Source: Rhizomys pruinosus (lineage: Eukaryota > Chordata > Mammalia > Rodentia > Spalacidae). From it: 64,000 nt of DNA. Positions 46,880 to 57,105 of this stretch are shown one piece after another. The stretch's first letter is position 1, and every line of letters begins with the position of its first letter. A model generated the notes under the pieces. The model had not been told where the DNA came from and did not search any database. It was given only the letters and a program-made list of their open reading frames with translations. The translations under genes and the position numbers were made by a program. The stretch is taken from NCBI GenBank assembly GCA_009823505.1, contig VZQC01000590.1, positions 231,824 to 295,823 on the forward strand, read 5' to 3'.

Positions 46880-47092
46880 TATTTATTACTTTTATTTTAT
46901 GAGTATGAATGTAATACCTGCATGTATGTTAAGTACACCCATGCAATGCCCACGGAGGTCAAAAGAGGGCATCAGATCCCCTGGAACTAGAGATAATGAT
47001 GCTTGCTAACTGGTAATTGGATGCTGGGGGCTGAACTTTGATCCTCTGCAAGAGTAGCCAGTGCTCTTAACTACTGAGCCAGCTCCCCAGCA
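46880..47092 (-). mobile_element. Old B2/B3-type SINE
   Basis: Reverse copy ending in ctgagccagctccccagcacc. A diverged target-site duplication is visible: agactgatttttaaatt (46865-46881) and agaccaatttataatt (47093-47108). Single tcccctggaactagag unit. Confidence 0.88.
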
Positions 47093-47109
47093 CCAGACCA
47101 ATTTATAAT

Positions 47110-47450
47110 TAATTGCATGGAATATATGTTCAGAAATGTAGTGGTGTCATTACATGTACTATGAATTGAAACTATAAAGTCAAACACTGGCTTCTAGAAT
47201 ATTAGGAATCTAATTATTATGTTGCCTTTGAGATTTTGTTTAATATGGCTATTTGACTCCACAGGTAAACTTCTGTTTCCTTCTTGTACTACAAAGATTT
47301 ATTAATTTTGAAATGTATACCATAATATTTAGTAATTTTTGCATGCCTCATAGCAAATTACATTTCCTAATATGTCAATAATTATGTTATACACAATTCC
47401 CATTTCATTGTGATGTTGTACTACTTCCTTATAAATGTCAAATAACTACA
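47110..47450. other. No feature recognised
   Basis: AT-rich, unassigned. Confidence 0.4.
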
Positions 47451-47454
47451 TACT

Positions 47455-47735
47455 TGTTGCTGCAGCTTGGGTATGATTTCAGTGTTCTCCAAACCTTCAT
47501 GCACTGAAATTTAATATCTACACTTAAGTATTCAGAGAGTGGTGTCTATGTTGTTTCACATGATAGAATCCTAGTGACTTAATAATAAAAGGGAAGACTA
47601 CATGGGATGCACGCAAATGCACATTTGCTTTTCATTGTTGTAGTGCTCTTCCATTTTATCCCTAGAATCTTCCAGCAAGAAGGCCATTCCCAGATGCAAC
47701 TCTCAACCTGCATTTCTAAAATTGGGAGCCATTTT
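47455..47735 (+). mobile_element. Old MaLR (MST/MLT-like) LTR
   Basis: ttgctgcagcttgggtatgatttcagtgttctccaaacc, catgcactgaaatttaatatctacac, attcagagagtggtg and ttccagcaagaaggcc follow the well-known order of MST/MLT1-type LTRs. Strongly diverged, ancient. Confidence 0.55.
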
Positions 47736-47765
47736 TTTTTCCTCTCAAATTTTTCTGCTTAATAT

Positions 47766-47997
47766 TTTATTAAACATTTTATTTGTTATTTTTATTTTGC
47801 ACATGCTCGTATAGTTCCTGCATGCATTTAAGTGAAACAATGTTGTTTCTCTGCCAGCTGGGATCAGAAAAGGGCATCAGATCCCCTGGAACTGGAGTTA
47901 TGGACAGTTCTTAGCTGCCATGTGGATGCTCGGGAAATGAATCCATTTCCTCTGCAAGAGTATCTGGTGCTCTTAACCACTGAGACAGCTCTCCAAC
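47766..47997 (-). mobile_element. Old B2/B3-type SINE
   Basis: Reverse copy: ggcatcagatcccctggaactggagtt, ctctgcaagagtatctggtgctcttaaccactgagacagctctcc. Single-unit form. Confidence 0.88.
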
Positions 47998-47999
47998 TT

Positions 48000-48870
48000 C
48001 TGTTTAGTATATTAGAAATGAAAAATAATATATAAATCGCATAATATATTCATATATATCCAGATATATCTGGAGTCTCAAAAAAACATTGTTAATACTA
48101 ATAAACTTTAAGATAATTTTAGCTCAGTTTTCTGGACTGTCTTTATAATTAGTCATAACACATTAGTGATAAAACTTTGGCCTCAGAAGTTTTTACCTTG
48201 TGTGATAACCATGGGATTCTAAGAATCCTCAGGGGTTATAGACAACAAAATACAATGGAAACTCACTAAAAATATGCTATATTTCATTGGGTATTGTTGT
48301 CATCTTAGAAAGAATTAGAATGGTAAAGAAGAAATTACTCTTCCTAAAATGTATAGTTTTGATATTAACATGTTCTAGAAGTATTTTGATACTCCATTTT
48401 TCCTTTCATCATCCTCATAGTAAGGCCTTCTCTTAGGTTCTATATTTGTTCTAATCTAGGAATGATCAAACAAAAACACAAAACTATTATGTAAACTTGA
48501 ATAAAACACTAGTTTAGGGATACTATAGGTTACATTAAGTTACTTAATTACCTGTGTTCTGTTATATAGTATTTATACATTTCCCTCAAATTAAAAAGAT
48601 CCTTAAAACTCCTTCTTGATGCTAAACAACATGCAGTAGAGAAACCAAAATGTCCATGTTTAAGTGTTTCCAAAATAAAAGACAGCAATGCTACATTAAA
48701 TGAAGAAAGACAGGTAAGATATTTGTGAAGAAAGAAATTTGTCTGCTACCAAATGCCATACGGTATCAGTCCATCACTCTCAGCACATCCTAAAACCAAA
48801 GAGGGAGATTTAGGTTGTTACACATTGCATGTCCTATCGTGTTCTGAGTTTTTATTTCTACTGTACTTAA
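48000..48870. other. No feature recognised
   Basis: AT-rich, unassigned. Confidence 0.4.
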
Positions 48871-48874
48871 TGCC

Positions 48875-48912
48875 ATACACACACACACACACACATACAC
48901 ACACACATACAC
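48875..48912. repeat. (CA)n microsatellite
   Basis: About 19 units with two CATA interruptions, followed at once by ttgtgtgtgtgg, which can pair with it as a small hairpin. Confidence 0.95.
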
Positions 48913-48928
48913 TTGTGTGTGTGGCGTT

Positions 48929-49057
48929 AATGTTTAAGGATAAAGAAACACAATTTATGTACAGTTGTTAGTGACTTCAGTTATTTTTTTCTCCTATTCG
49001 CAGAGTTAATTTCAAATTACTGATTACTTCTTTTCTATTTGTGTTTTAAAACAGGAC
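48929..49057 (+). repeat. Dispersed direct repeat, copy 1
   Basis: aatgtttaaggataaagaaacac ... attacttcttttctattt ... ttttaaaacaggact. It recurs at 49769-49900 with about a dozen differences and small indels. Not recognised as any transposon. It ends where a SINE fragment begins. Confidence 0.9.
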
Positions 49058-49230
49058 TTTGATTTACTCCCCAACACCACCAACATGGCAGCTCATATAC
49101 ATTCATAACTTCATTCCAGGGGCTCTGATAGCACCTTCTGGCCTGCACATATGCCATGCACACAAACCTTGCAGATACATTCACACAGGCAAACACTCAT
49201 ATACAGAAAGTGAGTAAAAAAAAACAGGAG
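49058..49230 (+). mobile_element. Old B2/B3-type SINE, head-truncated
   Basis: ccaacaccaccaacatggcagctc, cattccaggggctctgatagcaccttctggcctgc, then gcacacaaacc and an A-rich tail (aaaaaaaaacagg at about 49217). The tRNA-like promoter is missing. Confidence 0.75.
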
Positions 49231-49239
49231 GGGTGTTGT

Positions 49240-49626
49240 CTCAAATTATTTTTAATTCTCAAATCCATGGAGTAGGCTGATTCTAATCTAATACTCTCCT
49301 TTATTGGGGAAGACTTTTCTGAAACAGTGTAAACACCATCTTTGCCCTACCAGAGGATGAAATTCAGTAAGGACTTAATCAAACAATGAAGAGATATTTC
49401 TGTCATTTGTTGTTTTAGTTATGTATAAAATCACAGCCTGAGCTTTTAGAAATATTCAAGTGCTGTAGGGAATTAATGTAAGATGGATGGGCAGCAGCTG
49501 TTTGGGGTTTAGTCTGGGAAGGCTTTGTGTTGATAATTCACTGAGTGATTCATCCTCCCCTTGGAACAACCTTGAGTTTCTTTCCTGCTGTCTGAAATTG
49601 AGCCATATTGTCTTTATTCCCTGGGT

Positions 49627-49630
<4 letters not shown>
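49240..49630. other. No feature recognised
   Basis: Unassigned sequence. Opposite-strand frames running into the adjacent CA array are artefacts. Confidence 0.4.

Positions 49631-49631
<1 letters not shown>

Positions 49632-49676
<45 letters not shown>
49632..49676. repeat. (CA)n microsatellite
   Basis: About 22 uninterrupted CA units. Confidence 0.97.
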
Positions 49677-49677
<1 letters not shown>

Positions 49678-49768
49678 TCAACACATATACTTTATAGTTA
49701 GGCAGGAAAAAAAACAAAGGTTTTTCTACAAAGGTGTCAAAAGACAACTTCGGAATAAATTTCTAAAC

Positions 49769-49900
49769 AATGTTTAAGGATAAAGAAACACAATTTATGT
49801 ACAGTTGTGAGTGTACACAGTTATTGTCTTTTCTCCTATTCACAGAGTTTATTTCAAATTACGGATTACTTCTTTTCTATTTCTGTTTTAAAACAAGACT
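49769..49900 (+). repeat. Dispersed direct repeat, copy 2
   Basis: Homologous to 48929-49057 at an offset of 840 at its left end. Unlike copy 1 it is not followed by a SINE and continues as actagtgcttatttgaatg. Confidence 0.9.
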
Positions 49901-50390
49901 AGTGCTTATTTGAATGTCAGTGATCTGGGAGAGAATGCTTCCTGAAGGGGGAAATAAAATAGGGAAGATTGAGCACTAAATCTTGAGTTTAGGTGTTACC
50001 TTGCTAACAAAAATGGCTTGGTTCTGAATGTGCTTATGGAACACATCCTGAGGGAATTAGAAAGCATAGGAGATAAATGCTGCACGGAACAGAAAAAGGG
50101 AAGAGAAAGACAATTCCTAGCTCTGAACATGGAGTGCAAGAAGGAAGTTAGAATCTCATAGTTTTTTTTTTTTTTAACCAAAAATTACCCTTAGAGATCT
50201 AATGTGTAATAATCTTTGGTAGTGACTAAATACTGATTTAACAAGAGCAATAACTCTTTTCTACATGAAGGCATTAAATTTTATCTTAGAAAAGCAAATA
50301 TGTTTAATGTATGTTTTGCCATTCAAAGAGTAGTAATTTGATCATCTGATCCATTAGCCATGATCACACTACTCTTGTCTTACAAGCATA
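49901..50390. other. No feature recognised
   Basis: AT-rich with a T run at 50163-50176. Unassigned. Confidence 0.4.
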
Positions 50391-50407
50391 TTTCTCTAAC
50401 ATTTTGT

Positions 50408-50631
50408 TTCCGTATGTGTATGAATGTACTGTCTGCATGCAAGTCTGTGCACCCGTGTCATGCAATGCCGCGGAGGTCAGAAGAGGGTCTTGGATTCCCC
50501 TGGAACTGGAGTTCTCCTGGAATTGGAGTTTCAGACGGTTCTCGGCCACCATGTGGGTGCTGGGGATCGAACCCGGGTCCTCTGTAAGAGCGGTCAGTGC
50601 TCTTAACCACTAGGCCATCTCTCCAGCCCCA
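50408..50631 (-). mobile_element. Young B2-related SINE without an A-rich tail
   Basis: Head and body are complete and close to the other young copies, including the 17-bp internal duplication. The target-site duplication is ttctctaacattttgt (50392-50407 and 50632-50647). On the minus strand the element stops at cacatacgga with no oligo(A)/AATAAA tail, unlike every other young copy here. Confidence 0.95.
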
Positions 50632-50728
50632 TTCTCTAACATTTTGTACCATGTATTTCCTACTAATGTTTTCTCTGCTATCATTAATATACCCTACCTA
50701 ATTTGAAGTGTACCTGTTTTATGCACGA

Positions 50729-50754
50729 ATATATATATATATATATATATATAT
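50729..50754. repeat. (TA)n microsatellite
   Basis: About 13 TA units followed by gatagataatatatctt. Confidence 0.93.
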
Positions 50755-50837
50755 AGATAGATAATATATCTTATCTTTCAAATAGAAAATTTCAGAAGTT
50801 AATGAAGATAATTATAATTATTGTATTACTTTATATT

Positions 50838-51203
50838 GTGTGTTAGTCACTTTTCTGTTGCTGTAATAAAACCACCATGAGCAAGGGAACTCATAAAAGG
50901 AAGAGTTTATTTGAGCTTTTGAATGACGGTTCCAGGGAATCAGAGTCCATTGTGGTAGGGAGGAATGGTGGCAGGGGCTGGAGCAGAAAGCCAAGTTGCA
51001 CATCCTCCAATGAGCACAGGAAGCCAAGAGGGTGCAACTGGAGACCTGCAAGGCTTGTTGAACTCTCTAAGCCCACCCCAAGTGATGTACTTCCTCCAGC
51101 ATGGCCATACCTTCTAAGATCTCCCAAAACAGCTCCACCAACTGGGGGCAAAATGTCTGAATACTTGAAGCCTATGGGGAACATTCTCGTTCAAACCACC
51201 ACA
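50838..51203 (-). mobile_element. LTR (3') of an ERVL-type element, copy 1 (old viral relic)
   Basis: On the minus strand the LTR begins tgtggtggtttgaac at 51203 and ends cagaaaagtgactaacaca at about 50838, i.e. TG...CA ends, about 365 bp. It contains an AATAAA near its 3' part (complement of tttattt at 50907-50913). A purine-rich tract (gggggccaaggagtggaa) lies directly upstream, as expected for a polypurine tract. It resembles the rodent LTR family often labelled RMER17 or similar, but I am not sure of the name. Confidence 0.7.
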
Positions 51204-52522
51204 TTCCACTCCTTGGCCCCCATAGACTCATGAGCATATAAAATGCAAAATGCCAGTATTCCAACCTTAAAAATCCCCATAGTTTTTATGAGTCTCAATT
51301 CTATTCAAAAGTCTATAGTACAAAGTCTCTTCTTAAACCTAAGCCAATCTCTTAACTTTAAGCTCCTGTAAAATCAAAAGACAAATTACATACTCCCAAC
51401 ATACAGTGGAACCGAATACACATTCCCATTCCAAAAGGGAGGAATAGAGGCATAGTGAGGAAATACTGGACCAAAACAAGACCAAAAACCAGCAGGGCAA
51501 ACACCAAGTCCAGTAACTCCATGTGGGACTTCTGGGACTTTACTTCCAAAGGGCTTAGATGGCTCAGCTCTTCCAGCTTTGTGGGCCACATACATCTCTT
51601 TCTTAGGCCTGGACCACTCCCTGTGCAGCTCTCTTTGGCAAATATCTCACAGCTCTGGCACCTCGAATATCTTCTTGGGGTCTCCACTGCCAACCAGGCT
51701 TCACTTTCACAGCTTCAAGCAATGACCTATCAGGGACTTCTTTATGCAGGGATGACCCTGCTGCACTCTGCTTGGCCTTGGTGGCTCTTTGAAACTGCAG
51801 AGGAAGAACTGTTGACCCCTACACTCTTGGATCATTCATGCCTCTAAAGCCAGTACCACATGAATGAAACTGGCTAATTTGGCTGCAAGTTTGGGATGTA
51901 CCTGGCCTAGTTCAACACATTTGGAAACTTTTCTCTGCCCTGGACTTGTTGAAATAGAAAGCCTATTCAGTATTTTCCTTTCAAAAGTTGGAGGCTTAGA
52001 TGGGTGTGGTCTTGCACTGAAGGTACTTTTCCATTGTTTACTTGTAAATATCCAGGCCTCTCCTTAATCACTTTAATCCCACTCTTTCCATTGTTTACTT
52101 GTAAATTTCTACACCTCTCCTAATCTCTTTATTCTCTTTATCAAAGGGAACTTCTTCACAGGCCTTGGCTCCAACACTAATCTCCCTAGTGCACTTTTCC
52201 AATCCAAATTGCATATTCTGTATTTATTTCTGCTCCATTTGTTCTTTTTCACTGTAGATCTGTATAATATTCACCATTAACAGCCATGCCACTGTTTCTA
52301 AATTAGGCTGTCTTGAAATATCTTCTGCTAAAGAAATTAGTCCATTGCTTTTCAATTTAGCTTCAGCAAGCATTTGGGCTGTGGGCAAAATCTAGCCACA
52401 CTTTGACAAAATATGCCAGTTGCTGCTTAAGTCCTTATTTTCGTCTGGAAATACATTTTTCTCAGCATTGTTTTCTTCTATGGTCAGGTTCTTCACAGCC
52501 AACAACCCACTCTCTGGTACCA
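51204..52522 (-). mobile_element. Interior of ERVL-type element, copy 1 (no intact genes)
   Basis: About 1.3 kb between LTR sequences, too short for gag-pol and without a recognisable viral domain, like a non-autonomous MaLR-style element. At its right end, read on the minus strand, TGGTACCAGAGAGTGGG (52522-52506) resembles the primer-binding site for tRNA-Leu with one extra base. The first about 520 bases are homologous to 55139-55714. Short frames on both strands in this interval have no recognised function. Confidence 0.65.
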
Positions 52523-52528
52523 AAAACT

Positions 52529-52690
52529 TATTAGTAACTTTTCTGTTGCTGTGATAAAATCACCATGACTGAGGGAACTTATAAACTGGAGAGTTAATTT
52601 GCGCTTATGATTGACAGTTCCAAGGAATAAGAGTCCATTGTGGTAGGGAGGCATGGTGGCAGGGGCTGGAGCAGAAAGCCAAGGTTCCCT
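52529..52690 (-). mobile_element. Truncated LTR (5') of ERVL-type element, copy 1
   Basis: Homologous to the 3' half of the LTR on the minus strand (ttagtaacttttctgttgctgtgataaaatcacc ... ggcatggtggcaggggctggagcagaaagcc). The outer half is missing, and unrelated sequence starts at about 52690, so the provirus-like structure is broken on this side. Confidence 0.75.
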
Positions 52691-52694
52691 GAGT

Positions 52695-53245
52695 TGGTGG
52701 TCCTGCCCACTTGTTGCCAGCTGTCAGTATTAAGACACACTCAATCTTTCTGGAGAAGCATCCTGCAAAAGGTCCATTCTTGCCTCACACCCAGAGATGT
52801 TTTAACTCAGTAAACTTGTCAAGTTGGATGGGTACATATGTTTGAAACTTCTTGAGCAGCTCTGAGGTATAGTAGACAGAGTCCAGTTGTCTCAGTGTGT
52901 TAAGGAAGAAAGTTAGCATCAGATTGGATATGACTTGGCTCAGAACTGATGCTTACAGGCATGTGGCCTTGAGTGGATTCTTTGTCCTCATGTATTCTAA
53001 TTTCTAACACCAGAATAAAAAGTGGAGATTTGTTTTAAAAAATTAAAGAGAGAGAGAGAGGGTAAATTCCGAGAACCAGGGTTCGTGCATGGACATAAAG
53101 AGTCAGTGGCTTTCAGGCCTCTGAGGACTTGCTCATATCCAATTGCAATCATGGTGACAGCAACCATGAGACCCATGCCACCTCAGTCAGATGAAAACCC
53201 ACCATTGAACTGGAGAAATGGCCAGCAGTTTCCATCCTAGGCAAG
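52695..53245. other. No feature recognised
   Basis: Unassigned sequence with a short (GA)n at 53046-53061. The 72-codon frame (53022-53240) has no motif. Confidence 0.4.
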
Positions 53246-53249
53246 AAAA

Positions 53250-53495
53250 TATTGGCTACTGATTACTATGAAGTGAGGGAGAAAAGAAACTCTTTAAGAG
53301 GGTGATTCTAGATAAGGTGACTAGACTCCAGTGGATGAACTTGCATCAAGGGCCATTTGGGCACAAATGCTTGACAGAATAGTACTTAACATATATGACT
53401 GAATGTATGAAATCTGGTGGGGAGTTATGGGGGCATGGATGATGGAAGGTATATAAATTTGCTTAAGATTAATTATATGAAATTCACAAAAATAC
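53250..53495 (+). mobile_element. Old L1 3'UTR (Lx-like)
   Basis: ctagactccagtggatgaacttgc, aagggccatttgggcacaaat, gtatgaaatctggtggggagttatgggggcatgg, then ttatatgaaattcacaaaaa, in the usual 3'UTR order. The terminal A-rich tail is replaced by the palindrome at 53482-53550. Confidence 0.65.
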
Positions 53496-53550
53496 TTTTT
53501 TATTATTTAAAAACATTTTATTTTTGTGAATGTTTTTAAATAATAAAAAA
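53482..53550. repeat. Compound inverted repeat
   Basis: Two interleaved perfect inverted pairs. attcacaaaaata (53482-53494) pairs with tatttttgtgaat (53519-53531). The 22-base arm at 53496-53517 pairs with 53529-53550 across an 11-base loop. The structure spans the border between an L1 3' end and the tail of a reverse SINE. Confidence 0.95.
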
Positions 53551-53722
53551 AGAAAAAATTGGTATGTCTGTTTTGAATATATGGGTATGAGTGCATGAGC
53601 TTAAGGAAGCTAGCAGAATGTGTTAGATCCCCTGTACCTGGAGTCACAAGTGGTTGTGAGCTGCCTGATAAACATGTCAGGAACAAAACTTGTAGTTTAC
53701 ATTTGTAACCACTGAGCAAGTC
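53551..53722 (-). mobile_element. Old B2/B3-type SINE
   Basis: Reverse, diverged copy: tgttagatcccctgtacctggagtcacaagtggttgtgagctgcc and taaccactgagcaagtct. Single-unit form. Its tail overlaps the palindrome. Confidence 0.7.
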
Positions 53723-53724
53723 TT

Positions 53725-54520
53725 CATGAATATCAGTGTTACCCTAGGAAATAATGGTGGTAGTGCTGGTTGTGCCTGTGCATTGTGAATTTAATTGAAA
53801 TGAGGAGTAAATCTATATAAGAGATCTCCCAGTTAAAAACAGTGGTGGCTCATTAGTACTCAGTGCTATCTGAAAATTCCTGAGTGCCTTGCCCTGTAAT
53901 TTCTCCAGGCATTTTGTATTTACTGTCCCCAAATGTTTTCTGTCATTCAGATACAACATGTTGATACCATGATCTCCCAGTCAAATTTATTTTAAATTCT
54001 CCCCTTTCATGCAATCAATAACCATTGAGTTCCTGCTTTGTTGAATTACAGTTTATGCTCCTATGGAGAGAGCAATAATCAACACAAACTGAGACAAGAG
54101 GCTCTAGAACTTGCATTGAGATTGAAAAATAGGGGTAAGACAAATTAAATTAGTAGTAATACTACTAATTATTCAAATAAATTTATGATAAGTGACACAA
54201 AATATTAATATAATAAGGTTTTTATCAGCTATAGGAATCATGGGTAGACTATTGATTGAGTTGAGAAGGAGACTAAGGGGGAAAAAAAAAACCTCCCTGA
54301 GAAAGTGACCCTAAAGAAACTGGCTGAAAACATAGAAACAGATCAGACAATGATCCAAGCTTGGAGGGAAAAGGAATAAGAAACATACAAAAACTTTATG
54401 CTATAAATTCATGTGAGAAAAATATCATTTTATGCATATATTTCTAAGATTCAATCCTCAGTCAGGAGCTCCGTTGCTTCTGGACCTCCATGGTGGATGA
54501 TGTAGCAAAGCTGTTCAGCA
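53725..54520. other. No feature recognised
   Basis: Unassigned AT-rich sequence. Confidence 0.4.

Positions 54521-54523
<3 letters not shown>

Positions 54524-54566
<43 letters not shown>
54524..54566. repeat. (GA)n microsatellite
   Basis: About 21 GA units. The RERERE / LSLSLS frames through it are artefacts. Confidence 0.97.
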
Positions 54567-54568
<2 letters not shown>

Positions 54569-54569
54569 A

Positions 54570-55138
54570 AGAACCTGGGGCAAGATACACCCCACTGAGG
54601 TACACCCAGGACTTCTTCCATCTGGTTTCCAACATCTACAGTTTCCATTATTTCTCAGTAATCCATTCAGACATTACATTGACCAGTACACTATGTGCGT
54701 CAGCTGGCCCTGAATGACGTACCTCGACACTAGTGCAGTTTTGTCATTTTGTTATTGATTCATAGGGACTGACAAAGCATGATTTTTAGACTGATAGGTT
54801 GGGGCCAACTGGAAGCTTTGATGGTGCCATGGGGCGGGGGTTACTCACTGAGCACATCGTGACAGAAGAGCAAACATGTTTAACATCAGTCTTTCCCTGT
54901 TAGCTAATTTCAACAAACAACCTTTTGTCCTTCCCTGCTAGCTATTGAGATATTTGGATTGTGCGTGGGTGGGTGAGGGTGGGCGGGGGGACTGATTTCA
55001 GATGGTATTATTTGAAAAATACAAAAAAAAATGGAAACGTCTATTTGTTTCCCTTAAAATGGTCCTCTTTACAATATTCATTTCATACTAATTTGTTTTC
55101 ATTTTTATTTATACTCTAAAATATGCATACATGGGCAA
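54570..55138. other. No feature recognised
   Basis: Unassigned. It contains a G-rich run gtgggtgggtgagggtgggcggggg (about 54965-54990) with quadruplex potential. Confidence 0.4.
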
Positions 55139-55714
55139 TTAGTGCGGTGTGGTCTTGCCCTGAAGGTATGATTCTTTTCTTTACTTGTAAATCTCCAAGC
55201 CTCTCCTTAATCACTTAGTTCTCCTTATGAAAGGGAGCCTCTCTTTCACATGCCTTGGCACTCACCTTTAATTCCTAGTGTATTTTTCCGATCTAATTGT
55301 ACATTTTGCATTTCCCTCTGCCCCATCTGCTCTTCTTCACTGTAGATCTACAATATTCACCATTAAAAAACACGCCACCATTTCTACATTAGGTTTGTTT
55401 GGAATATCTTCCACCAAAGACATCCGTCCATTGCTTTTCAACTTAGGCATCAGGCAAGCATTTTGGGCTGTGGGCAAACTGCGGCCTGGACTCTTTATCC
55501 AAAAATATATCCAGATGCGCTCGAAGTCTTTATTTTCCCCTGGAACCACATCTTTTGCAGCCATGCATTCTTCCAGGCCTCCACTAGAATGGCCCTTTAA
55601 GCTCTGCTTACAGTAGTCAACAGCCTTTCTAGCCCAAAGTTCCAAAGTCTTCCACATTTCTCCAAACATCCACATGGTCAGGTTCTTCACAGCCAACACC
55701 CACTTCTGGTACCA
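55139..55714 (-). mobile_element. Interior (5' part) of ERVL-type element, copy 2
   Basis: Homologous to about 52000-52522. On the minus strand the primer-binding site TGGTACCAGAAGTGGGT (55714-55698) matches the complement of the tRNA-Leu 3' end in 15 of 17 positions by my comparison, which is the defining feature of ERVL-type elements. An open frame of 142 codons on the minus strand (55765-55337) starts in the LTR and runs into the interior. It has no domain I recognise and may be a gag-leader-like or fortuitous frame. Confidence 0.65.
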
Positions 55715-55720
55715 AATTAC

Positions 55721-56081
55721 TGTATTAGTCACTTTTCTGTTGCTGTGATAAAACACCATGACCAAAGAAACTTATAAAAGGAAGTATTTATTTGCGCTTA
55801 CAATTGACGGTTCCAGGGAATTAGAGTCCATTGCGGTGGGAGGCATGGTGGCTGGAGACTGGAGCAGCAGGCCGAGGGTCACATCTCGAAATGAGCACAG
55901 GAAGCAGAGAGAGAGCAACTGTAGACCACGAGGCTTGTTAAAACTCACTAAGCCTGCTCCCAACAACGCACTTCCTCCAGCATGGCCACACCTTCTAAGA
56001 CCTCCAAAAACAGTGCCACCAACTGGAGACAAATATCTGAATACTTACAGCCTATGGGGGACACTCATTCAAACCACCATA
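55721..56081 (-). mobile_element. LTR (5') of ERVL-type element, copy 2
   Basis: About 361 bp on the minus strand, from tatggtggtttgaat (56081; the expected TG is TA here) to gtgactaataca (55721), followed by six bases and the primer-binding site. Contains an AATAAA (complement near 55786). Close in length and sequence to the LTR at 50838-51203. Confidence 0.7.
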
Positions 56082-56142
56082 CCCTCCACCCATACACCAA
56101 AATCAAAAAAAGTGGTAGGCAAAAAAAAAAAGAAAAAAAAAT

Positions 56143-56796
56143 AAGTTGTAGGTTAATTCTAGAGTCCCTTACGTATTTTGTATTATAAGAGCACAGTTGG
56201 TTTTAGATCAAAATAAATATTATATTTAGTTTACTCAGTTTGCCTTATAATTAGGTACTTGGTAATAACACCACAAATGAGGGATACCATTCATCCTTTG
56301 TTTTTCTGGGACTGCGTTACTTCACTTAGCATAAAGGCTTCTAGTTCCATCCACTTACCAGCAAAGTTCATGATGTCATCTTTCTTTACTGCTGTATAGA
56401 CCTCCATTGTTTAGATGTACGACATTTTCTATATCCACCTCTTGGGGCACTTGGGAAGAGAGCTTCAATAAAAATTACTGTGCATGTATCTCTGCAGTAG
56501 GATGAGTCTTGTGGGGGTACACCCAGGAGTGGTATGACTGGGTCAGGAAGTAGGCTCATTTTGAGTATTTTAAGGGTTCTCCACACTGCTTTCCATAGTG
56601 ATGTACAAGTTTACATTCCCACCAGTAGTGGATGAGTGTTCCCTTTTACCCACAAACACTTAGCATTTGGTATCATTTGTTTTCTTTATATTAGCCAGTC
56701 TTTTTGGAATGAGATGATATCTTAAAATGGTTTTAATTTGCATTGCCTTAATTATTAACAATGTTGAACACTTTTTAAGATGTTTCTCATGTCTTT
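56143..56796 (-). mobile_element. L1 ORF2 C-terminus and partial 3'UTR, reverse
   Basis: From right to left: end of ORF2 (complement traces such as WRTLKILKMSLLPDPVIPLLG on the minus strand near 56586-56520), then agtgaagtaacgcagtcc, then the 3'UTR to ctctagaattaacctacaactt. It stops mid-3'UTR at 56142, against an A-rich plus-strand stretch, so it lacks its own 3' terminus. Confidence 0.85.
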
Positions 56797-57105
56797 GAGG
56801 AGTGCCAAAAGATAAAGAAAAGATCCAGACAATCATAAGAGAATACTTCAAAAATCTATACTCTACTAAATTTGAAAACCTAAGAGAAATGGATGAATAT
56901 CTGAAATCCTGGGATTCACCAAAGCTTAACTAAAAAGGGACTGATAGCTTAAACAGGGTCATAATACTTGAGGAAATTGAAGATGTAATAAAAAGACCCC
57001 AACTAAAAAAAGGCCTGCCCAGATGGTTTCACAGCAGAGTTCTATAAAACATTTAAGGAGGTATTACAACCATTACTACTCAAACTTTTCAGAAGGATAC
57101 AAACA

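Noticed and set aside
51358..51847. Overlapping 111- and 130-codon frames on opposite strands
   Set aside because: They lie in the interior of an ERVL-like element. Overlap on both strands and the absence of recognisable domains argue for chance frames in balanced-composition DNA.
55337..55765. 142-codon minus-strand frame as a host gene
   Set aside because: It begins in an LTR and crosses the primer-binding site into the element's interior, so it belongs to the ERV relic. No domain is recognised.
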